Part shown: positions 29,415 to 35,715 of the stretch, in pieces
How positions within the stretch are numbered: the stretch's first letter is position 1
Layout: each line of letters opens with the position of its first letter
DNA from: a virus
Direction: 5' to 3' (one strand)
Virus record (IMG/VR): IMGVR_UViG_3300020180_000062
Location: 1-35,715 of that record
DNA: 35,715 nucleotides
Notes under the pieces: generated by a model
The model's database searches: none
Seen by the model: the letters and a program-made list of their open reading frames with translations, nothing else
Told to the model about the DNA's origin: nothing
Position numbers and translations under genes: made by a program

Positions 29415-31211
29415 ATGGATGCCAGCTCTAAAAATTTCAAGGCGGCAACGCCTCTACCCGTCTACCAGCTGCTGCCAGAAGCGCAAGCGGTATTACCTTA
29501 TGCTGCACAGAGTCGTAGCTTTAATAACGCTGATAAGGTTGGTGAGCTGCTGCAAAAGTTTGACCCCAAATTTAAGGCGCTTCCTCCGGAAGCCCGGGCA
29601 AAAGTGGTTCAGGACACCGTCATCCCGAAGCTTTTTGAACTGCACCAACAGTACAATGAGCCTAGAAGTGCCCCCGAAGCCTTCGGCGCAGGCTTTGCCC
29701 AGGAGGCAAACCCAGCAGATTACAGCGCCCCTCGACAGGGAGACGTGGCTGAGGGATTTGGCAGACTTGCAGGTGCTCTAGCCGGGGGCTTTGGGGCCTC
29801 GCTTGCCGGGGTAGGTTTGGGAGCCAGATTTGGGCCTATAGGCGCAGGCATAATGGGCGCCGCTGGTGGGGGTCTGTATGGGGCCGCTAGTGGCGCTCGG
29901 GCTGAAGTGCGGCATGCACTAGAGCAGGGACAAACGGTAGACCCACTAAAAGTGGCGAGTATGGCGGGGATAGAGGGCTTAAGCAACATAGTCCCCGTAA
30001 ACGGCGTGGGGGCAACGGCTCTACGGCGGGCGCTAAATGCGGGGCTAAAAGGCGGGGGTATTAACGCCGTCAGCTCTATGCTTGGGCAATGGGCCAGTGA
30101 TGGCAAGATAGACCCAAACCGAACACTAGCGGCGACTCTTTTGGGCGCAGGGGTATCTGCTGCACCGCAAGCAATCCCGTCGATTATGTCGCGTATCGCA
30201 AAATCCAAGCCTAAAGGCGCACCAGACACGGTGGGTACCCTTTTTGACCCCCCTCCGGATTTGTTGCCACCTGTTGTGGACGCTCCGGGAGTGTTGCCAC
30301 CTGTTGTGGACGCTCAGGGAGTGTTGCCACCTGTTGTGGGCGCTCCGGGAGTGTTGCCACCTGTTGTGGACGCTCAGGGAGTGTTGCCACCTGTTGTGAA
30401 CGCTCCTCGAGAGGTGTTACAGGGCTCGGTGGATAACGCAAGCCCCCCTGATGCGGGTTGGGTCGACTTTTTGGCGCCCTACCGGAATGACCCCAGTTAT
30501 ACGGTTGCATCAACCTACCCTGCTGGTTTTGATGGGCTAGACGGGCTACAGAAAGAGATGTATAAAGCGGGTGATGGCCACATGGTCGCCACGCTTAGCT
30601 TTGCTAAAATGGATGCTGACGCTGCGATTGCGAGCGAGGATTTGGTCAGGCGTTTTGGCGTAACGCGTACGGGAGCCATCTTAACAGAGTATATCAACAC
30701 CCTGCCACGGGACGCGACTACTGTGCAGCACGCATTCAGCGAAATGATTGCTGGGCAGTACCTGCACCAGAATTCAGGCCACTACACGATTGCTGATGCC
30801 ACTTGGCTACAAGAGGCGCTTTTTAGACTGCGCACCCCCTCCGCTCAAAAGCTGGCAGCTTCGGGCGGTGGTTGGAACCCCTACACCCCGAAGGCTATTG
30901 AAGATTCAACCGTTCCAGCACTCAGCCCTGAAGAAGCGCTCCCCATAGCGCAGGCGCTCCAAGAACACAAAATGGGTTTATTAACGGAAGCGGAAGCCTT
31001 GCCGGAACCAGAAGTTGTTGCGCCACCCCCGGTGGAGATAGACCCCCGTCCAGTTGACCCCGGGTCGGGTATTAGCAAGGAGCAATACGACACTCTCGAA
31101 GAACTAGTGGAGGCTCTTGTAGCCAATATGAGCCTTAGGGCTTTTAAAAAAGCCATGAAATCCTTAACCCAGGAGCAAATTGACGAATTAGGTTTGAGGA
31201 ATGATTGCTAA
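29415..31211 (+). CDS. Probable internal virion / ejection protein with decapeptide repeats
   Basis: This 598-residue protein has a helical N-terminus, a long hydrophobic Gly-rich segment (GRLAGALAGGFGASLAGVGL and following, about 117-160) that could insert in membrane, and five tandem decapeptides VLPPVVDAPG-type (about 283-332). The helical C-terminal domain ends in KEQYDTLEELVEALVANMSL and a short helix-hairpin (FKKAMKSLTQEQIDEL). Ejection-protein role is inferred from membrane-like segments and position. No strong ribosome binding site is seen before the ATG; the next gene starts at TAATG on its stop. Confidence 0.62.
   Translation: MDASSKNFKAATPLPVYQLLPEAQAVLPYAAQSRSFNNADKVGELLQKFDPKFKALPPEARAKVVQDTVIPKLFELHQQYNEPRSAPEAFGAGFAQEANPADYSAPRQGDVAEGFGRLAGALAGGFGASLAGVGLGARFGPIGAGIMGAAGGGLYGAASGARAEVRHALEQGQTVDPLKVASMAGIEGLSNIVPVNGVGATALRRALNAGLKGGGINAVSSMLGQWASDGKIDPNRTLAATLLGAGVSAAPQAIPSIMSRIAKSKPKGAPDTVGTLFDPPPDLLPPVVDAPGVLPPVVDAQGVLPPVVGAPGVLPPVVDAQGVLPPVVNAPREVLQGSVDNASPPDAGWVDFLAPYRNDPSYTVASTYPAGFDGLDGLQKEMYKAGDGHMVATLSFAKMDADAAIASEDLVRRFGVTRTGAILTEYINTLPRDATTVQHAFSEMIAGQYLHQNSGHYTIADATWLQEALFRLRTPSAQKLAASGGGWNPYTPKAIEDSTVPALSPEEALPIAQALQEHKMGLLTEAEALPEPEVVAPPPVEIDPRPVDPGSGISKEQYDTLEELVEALVANMSLRAFKKAMKSLTQEQIDELGLRNDC
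30261..30410. repeat. Five tandem 30-bp repeats encoding VLPPVV decapeptides
   Basis: Five exact-length 30-bp units run from 30261 to 30410 in frame with the virion protein. Units alternate ctccggg/ctcaggg (Pro-Gly/Gln-Gly), which suggests growth by 60-bp duplication. The antisense strand reads as an apparent repetitive protein but is a shadow. Confidence 0.95.
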
Positions 31212-34200
31212 TGCCTAGAGCTGGACACCACTGCGACCTTGAGGGGCTCTATAACGCGATTAAGGCCCGTAGAGCGGCGCGACCGAATAAACCCGCCGAA
31301 GCGGGTGAGCCAGTCGTAGCAGGCAAACCAGCGGTGCGGGCAAGTAGAGCCGCCGCAAATAAACCAGCGGCGGCGAATAAACCCGCCGAAGCGGGTGAGC
31401 CAGTCGTAGCGGGGAAACCAGCGGCGGCGAATAAACCCGCCGCAAATAAACCAGCGACTCCCGCCTCGGATAAACCCGCCGCAAGTAAGCCCATAGTGGT
31501 CAAGGCCGTTAAAGCGCCAAAAGATGAGTACCAGAGGATCATTAATAGAGTGGCCTTGGCTTTGACCACTGATGGGTCGGTTCCCCCGCCCGGGGTGCGG
31601 GTAGAGCTACCGCCGGAGGTTGCGCACGTCAAGCGTTTTGCTGACCAGCGAATCGCCGGGAAGCAGGAAATAAAGCGTTTATTGCTCAATGAGAAACCTA
31701 CTGCGAAAGCTGAACCTAGCCCAAAGCAACTTTATGAGGCCGGGCTGACGGAACGGGAGCAGAAAATACTGTTCGATGCGCGAGAAGGCCGCAAATTTGA
31801 AAAGCTCCACTTGGAGTGGGAAAAGGGCATCCAATCTACGCAGGACAAAACCCTCGGGCTGCCTGAAAAACCTGTGGCCCCCGCAAGAGAGCGCCCAAAC
31901 CTTACCCAGCACGAGGCGTATTTAGACAAGATGAAACCCTTACGGCTGAAGGCTTTAGCCGTCGCCAATCGACTAGTTTATGGGGGGACTAAAGAGGTCG
32001 CTACGGACGGCGGGGAGTTTAAGTTTAAGGACTATTTATCCCCAGAAGAACTCGAGGTTGTAACCGCAAGGGAAAACGAAATCGGGGCGCTGGCCACGAT
32101 AAGGAAAGACGCCGCAGCAGCAGCCCAGAAGGTGAAAGCCGCACAAAAGAAGCTGGATTTAGAGCGCGAAAAAGCGGAAGCTGATGCGATTTATGATGGC
32201 CCGCCAAAGCCCGCAAAATTTGACGACGCATATAACGCCGCAAAGCAGACCCGGCTTAAAAAAGCGTGGCTAGAAAAAACGGAGCGCATCTTAAATGAGA
32301 AGCTCCAGCCACCGACTTTCCTCGCCGTGATGCGCGATAAAGTGAATTTGTCTATATCACAAAATGAGATGGGTGTCGAAGGAAAGAAACGCATGAAAGC
32401 CTTGGGAATTGCCCGGAGGCTGGCATATGGTGGGTCTCGCGCAGCGGTGGGGGAGAAATTCCCTTGGCGTGATTATATGGGGCCTGAAGAGCTGGCATAC
32501 GTGGACGCGGCGGTCGTAAAAACGGATGGCACTCGAAAATCGTTGGAGGCTAAAATCGAAGCCTACATTAAACGCGCCGGTTTGCCGGGCCGGGTAAAAC
32601 CCTCGACAATCACCGATAGGATTATGGAAGTGACAGCGGATGGCGGGGCCATTAGTGAGGGCTCTGTAAAATACATGCTGCGGGCCGAAGTAGGCTCAAT
32701 CCTTTGGACGGAGACCGATAGAGTCGAACTGCGGGGTCTTTTAAAGCAGCTAGACACTGCCAGGGCCAACAACAACCCTAAAGCGTTTGCGATGACAAAA
32801 GGGCGTATCAACAACTTTATTAGTAAAAAGCATGGGTTGACTTTTAAAGACTTATTAAACAGCAACATGAACATGGTCATGTTGTCAAACATTCCGACGC
32901 AAACGGCAAACCTTATAGCCCAGTATACGTACGTCGCTGGTAAAATCGCCACAAAACCGCTAGCCGTGGTGATTGACCGCGCGTTCAGCATGCTTCGGGG
33001 GGGGTTTGACCCGACGCACCGTTTTAACCTAAGCGCGGAAAGTGAAGGCTACGCCAATAACGTGTTCCCCACGGTTGCTGAAGACTTGGAGAACCTTGGC
33101 ACTGACTTCAAGGAGGGCGGGAACTCACGTCCGATAGGCGCTAACAGCGAACAGTTTACTAATGGGCTGCAAAACCACCCCATTTGGGGTATGCCGGCTC
33201 GGGGGACGAACTTTATTGCCGGGCTAATTGACAGACCCATTGTAGTGGCCGCAGCGAGGCGGTTTTTCCGCGAGGATATTGAACCGATTATCAAAGCCGG
33301 CCGGGTACCTACTGAGCTGGAGCTCCAGAGTGCGTACTCCCGCGCTACGGTCAAGGCGCTCCACCTGGTCTTTCAGGGCGAGCCCGGGATGGCGGCTAAG
33401 GCGATGCTTGGGCTACACCAAGGAATCAGGAAGCTTTTAGATAAGGTACCCGTGGTTAACCGCACCATCGGCCCAACAATAGCGACCATATTAGTCACTT
33501 TCCCTAAAACCATGGGCGAGTTAATGTTCCGCTGGACAGAAGCTTTCCCCAGCGAGTTTTTGGTGTTTCTAGCTCGAGGGGGCAGATTCGAAAGCCGCGA
33601 GGCGCAAGCGAAAGCCGCTAGCCAGTTGGCTACTGCCTTCACGGGGCTCCCTATGATGAGTGTATATTTGACCATGGCCTACTATGGCGCATTAAGAAAC
33701 CGCTACTTGCCTGAAAGGGGGCCGGAGTTCAACGAAGCGCGCCGAGAGCAAGGGCAAATCGACCAAGGGATCAACTTATCGGCTCTCGCAAGGCTTGCGA
33801 CCCCCGCAGGGATACAGAACCCGGCGGTAGCCTGTAAAGAGCACGAAGGCGACCTATGGCAGTCCACGAACCAGTTTGCGCCTGAAAAACAGAAAATGTA
33901 CCTGGCAACCGCTTTTGTGACCAGCCTAAAGCGTGGGGAGCCGATACTTAGGGCCATCGGCGATGGATTGCTAGCCACGGTAGAGCAGGAAACCCAAGGG
34001 GGCATAATCGGGAACATTAACCGTGCCAACCAATATGTCGACCAGAATACCGGGGAAAAGCACCCCCTGGGAGGTGTGTTCGTGCAAGTCGCTAAGGGTA
34101 TGGCAACCGCCGCTTCGTTTCCGTTTGCATCAGACGCTTCAAGGCTCCTAACGACTATCCTCCCTAACACCTCGGCGGTCGCCCTCGAGAATGCGTTTTA

Positions 34201-34879
34201 TAACACCTGGGCGTCAAGGATACCGATTTTACGAAGCCAGCTTGACCCCAAACGGGACCCTTGGGGGGCGCCTTGGAAGCAAAGCCCTCTGGTGCTGCTA
34301 CCGGGGGTGCGTGCGTACGTTAAAGGGCCGGGCGAGGAGCCAGAAAAGGCAGAGCACTTAAGAATCGCCAAAGCCTTGCATAGCACGGGGACTATCCCTA
34401 AAGTGTTCTTTCGGTCGGAGCCCATACTCGACCCCACCGGGAAACCCGTTATTGACGCTAATGGCGACAAGGAATTGCGTAGGTATACGGACACTGAGCG
34501 CACGGCGGCCCTAGTTGAGCAGGGGCGGCTATACCTTGGGCTGAGCAGCATGCTGATGAAATCCGGAATTTACGGGCAGCTGACGGACACACTAAAAGAG
34601 CGTATTTACAAGCGCTACTTGAGTGACAGCCGCAAGGCGGCGACCATTAAGGTGCTGGGTAGGGGAGCCAATTTTATAAGCCCATCGGGCAAAATTAAAA
34701 TGCCCCCAGAAATCCTATTGCTGCAAAACCCGGAAGCCTATTTTAAAACCGGGCTCGCCCAGGGCGTGGAAAGCGCGGCAAAATCCTTCGTGACGGCTGA
34801 AAAAAAAGCGCAGGTAGCGCCGCTAAACAATAAGTTCACTAAAAGCGTGGTGAACTCACCCAAAAAACCAGCGAAATAG
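31211..34879 (+). CDS. Large internal virion (ejection) protein
   Basis: This 1222-residue protein is the largest in the window, in the usual place of the T7 gp16-type ejection protein. The N-terminal 100 residues are Ala/Lys/Pro-rich and histone-tail-like (ANKPAAANKPAEAGEPVVAG), probably DNA-binding or disordered. The middle has repeated charged helices including two similar units (LKALAVANRLVYGGTKE/MKALGIARRLAYGGSRA). The C-terminal half has hydrophobic helices (MMSVYLTMAYYGAL, AKGMATAASFPFASDASRLL). No lysozyme or peptidase motif is seen. The ATG at 31211 overlaps the previous stop, with GAGGA about 10 bases upstream. Confidence 0.75.
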   Translation: MPRAGHHCDLEGLYNAIKARRAARPNKPAEAGEPVVAGKPAVRASRAAANKPAAANKPAEAGEPVVAGKPAAANKPAANKPATPASDKPAASKPIVVKAVKAPKDEYQRIINRVALALTTDGSVPPPGVRVELPPEVAHVKRFADQRIAGKQEIKRLLLNEKPTAKAEPSPKQLYEAGLTEREQKILFDAREGRKFEKLHLEWEKGIQSTQDKTLGLPEKPVAPARERPNLTQHEAYLDKMKPLRLKALAVANRLVYGGTKEVATDGGEFKFKDYLSPEELEVVTARENEIGALATIRKDAAAAAQKVKAAQKKLDLEREKAEADAIYDGPPKPAKFDDAYNAAKQTRLKKAWLEKTERILNEKLQPPTFLAVMRDKVNLSISQNEMGVEGKKRMKALGIARRLAYGGSRAAVGEKFPWRDYMGPEELAYVDAAVVKTDGTRKSLEAKIEAYIKRAGLPGRVKPSTITDRIMEVTADGGAISEGSVKYMLRAEVGSILWTETDRVELRGLLKQLDTARANNNPKAFAMTKGRINNFISKKHGLTFKDLLNSNMNMVMLSNIPTQTANLIAQYTYVAGKIATKPLAVVIDRAFSMLRGGFDPTHRFNLSAESEGYANNVFPTVAEDLENLGTDFKEGGNSRPIGANSEQFTNGLQNHPIWGMPARGTNFIAGLIDRPIVVAAARRFFREDIEPIIKAGRVPTELELQSAYSRATVKALHLVFQGEPGMAAKAMLGLHQGIRKLLDKVPVVNRTIGPTIATILVTFPKTMGELMFRWTEAFPSEFLVFLARGGRFESREAQAKAASQLATAFTGLPMMSVYLTMAYYGALRNRYLPERGPEFNEARREQGQIDQGINLSALARLATPAGIQNPAVACKEHEGDLWQSTNQFAPEKQKMYLATAFVTSLKRGEPILRAIGDGLLATVEQETQGGIIGNINRANQYVDQNTGEKHPLGGVFVQVAKGMATAASFPFASDASRLLTTILPNTSAVALENAFYNTWASRIPILRSQLDPKRDPWGAPWKQSPLVLLPGVRAYVKGPGEEPEKAEHLRIAKALHSTGTIPKVFFRSEPILDPTGKPVIDANGDKELRRYTDTERTAALVEQGRLYLGLSSMLMKSGIYGQLTDTLKERIYKRYLSDSRKAATIKVLGRGANFISPSGKIKMPPEILLLQNPEAYFKTGLAQGVESAAKSFVTAEKKAQVAPLNNKFTKSVVNSPKKPAK
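31285..31425. repeat. In-frame 90-bp repeat in the ejection protein N-terminus
   Basis: A roughly 50-bp block beginning gaataaacccgccgaagcgg at 31285 recurs at 31375, a 90-bp period in frame. Shorter gcaaataaaccagcg copies lie between and after. It encodes the repeated NKPAEAGEPVVAGKP peptide. Confidence 0.9.
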
Positions 34880-34908
34880 CTGTTAAAATATTGTTAGAGG
34901 TAATCCTA

Positions 34909-35664
34909 ATGCCATTTAATAGCCCGAATCAGTTCGTCCCCCAGACGGGGCAAAAAATAGACAGCCAGCAGATGGACGCGAATTTCGCTTACCATGACGC
35001 TTCGCTGGGGGCTTTGGAAAGTCAGATATTTGGCGCTGGGGGTAGCGCAGACGCAGTAACCACACAAAAAACCTTCACCGTTTGGCCCCTCTGCGTAGAC
35101 ACATCCGCAGTGCCAGCTTCGGCAATGATTACCCGTGCGGTTCTGGATGTGGTGTGCCCAATCGGGTCGGTAATCGTTCTACCGGTGTTAAAGCTCCCCA
35201 CGGCACTCTATGGCTTTGAGTATAAGTGGCTGAATGGTCAGGAGCTCGACCAGCTGACTTATTTGCCACTATGGACATATCTGACATCAGGGGTGTCCCC
35301 GGCCTTGCAGGGAGTGGCGGTGGTTCCGGCCAGTTCACCCGTGCGTTTTACCTTGCCAGACTGGACAGGCTGCCTACCTATGGGCGCCAACAGTTTTGCC
35401 GGACTGGGGGCCAACCGCATAAACGGCGCTCGGGCAGATATGGCAAATATCGGCACCCCGGGGGCATTGGTCGGGGCGCAAGGATTTACTATAATCCCCA
35501 ACCAGCTGCCAACCGGGACCATAGTTAAATCGAGCAGTGGGGCGTATTCGATGGTTCCTTTCTCCCCAGCAACAGGCTTCCCTGCCTATGAAAGCACTCC
35601 TCAAGTCCCGATACTATACTCGCCCTTTAGCCGGGTGGTTTATTACGCCATGAGGGTCAAATAG
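34909..35664 (+). CDS. Tail collar-domain protein (tail fibre/tip)
   Basis: This 251-residue protein begins at ATG 34909 with GAGGT upstream. The N-terminal part looks like an attachment segment (QFVPQTGQKIDSQQMDANF). The middle has the Phage_Tail_Collar signature order: CPIGSVI, KWLNGQELDQLTYLPLW and FTLPDWTGCLPMGANS. The final third (GTPGALVGAQGFTIIPNQLP) matches the loop after it. It is a likely receptor-binding or fibre-attachment component. It is encoded after the ejection proteins, and its stop overlaps the next start. Confidence 0.78.
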   Translation: MPFNSPNQFVPQTGQKIDSQQMDANFAYHDASLGALESQIFGAGGSADAVTTQKTFTVWPLCVDTSAVPASAMITRAVLDVVCPIGSVIVLPVLKLPTALYGFEYKWLNGQELDQLTYLPLWTYLTSGVSPALQGVAVVPASSPVRFTLPDWTGCLPMGANSFAGLGANRINGARADMANIGTPGALVGAQGFTIIPNQLPTGTIVKSSSGAYSMVPFSPATGFPAYESTPQVPILYSPFSRVVYYAMRVK

Positions 35665-35715
35665 TGGCGGATAACCTTTTTACAACCCGCTACACCGACG
35701 CTTTTTACGCCATGC
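35664..35715 (+). CDS. Start of a further late gene, cut by the window end
   Basis: A GTG overlaps the TAG of the tail-collar gene (TAGTG) and opens a frame through the last base, reading MADNLFTTRYTDAFYAM. Overlapping start/stop pairs are the rule in this arm, so a real coupled gene is likely. It is probably another tail or lysis-region protein; nothing more can be seen. Confidence 0.5.
   Translation, partial: MADNLFTTRYTDAFYAM

Noticed and set aside
30211-30513. Minus-strand frame with repeated PERPQQVATL peptides
   Set aside because: It is the antisense reading of the 30-bp repeats in the virion protein gene.
1-35715. Lysogeny genes (integrase, CI-like repressor, attachment site)
   Set aside because: No protein with those motifs and no tRNA-like segment was found in the window; absence elsewhere in the genome cannot be judged.

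Overview
The window is most of a tailed double-stranded DNA bacteriophage genome (Caudoviricetes). The head genes and short-tail (podovirus-like) adaptor, nozzle and ejection genes suggest a podovirus. The host cannot be named. Apparent sigma70-type promoters (TTGCTA, 17 bp, TATTAT) and AGGAG-type ribosome binding sites show that ordinary bacterial expression signals are used. I see no integrase, excisionase, CI-like repressor, RNA polymerase, lysis gene, tRNA, rRNA, CRISPR array or insertion sequence, so a virulent lifestyle is plausible but not proven. Base composition is near-balanced in the replication and structural genes, and visibly richer in A+T in the small early genes at about 10-17 kb.

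The genome is organised as two divergent arms. The left arm (61-16841) is entirely on the minus strand. From its promoter-proximal end (about 16.9 kb) leftwards, it begins with small genes of unknown function. Several of these have their own near-identical promoter and a downstream hairpin. Next comes a two-gene amidoligase plus class II glutamine amidotransferase cassette (14005-15782), then a run of small orphan genes including a paralogous family and a DUF6876-like gene (8.6-13.9 kb). The arm ends in a compact, overlapping replication and recombination operon: primase-polymerase/VirE-type helicase, SNF2 helicase, a small MazG/DUF6378-like protein, a PD-(D/E)XK nuclease with a likely Fe-S cluster, an Enc34/DUF2815-type ssDNA-binding protein, family A DNA polymerase with 3'-5' exonuclease, and a RuvC-like resolvase.

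An unusually long non-coding region (16842-17812) separates the arms. It holds the outermost leftward promoter, tandem A+T-rich 11-bp repeats that could belong to an origin, a good rightward promoter candidate, several G/C-run palindromes and a strong rightward intrinsic terminator. The terminator lies just ahead of the first late gene. This promoter-leader-terminator layout resembles late-gene antitermination control.

The right arm (17813-35715) is entirely on the plus strand and encodes virion morphogenesis: small and large terminase, portal, a small gene embedded in the portal 3' end, scaffold, SU10/DUF5309-like major capsid protein, a small unknown protein, head-tail adaptor, tail nozzle protein, a GNAT-like small protein, four probable internal/ejection virion proteins (one of 1222 residues, two with in-frame amino acid repeats), a tail-collar-domain protein, and the start of one more gene cut by the window end.

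The feature most worth following is the amidoligase/glutamine amidotransferase pair. Both proteins keep their recognisable catalytic residues, and the ligase carries an N-terminal zinc ribbon and a poly-aspartate linker. They probably form an amide-bond-making system whose substrate is unknown. The repeated promoter-hairpin cassettes, the 29-bp triple repeat at a stop/start junction and the late leader are the main regulatory curiosities.
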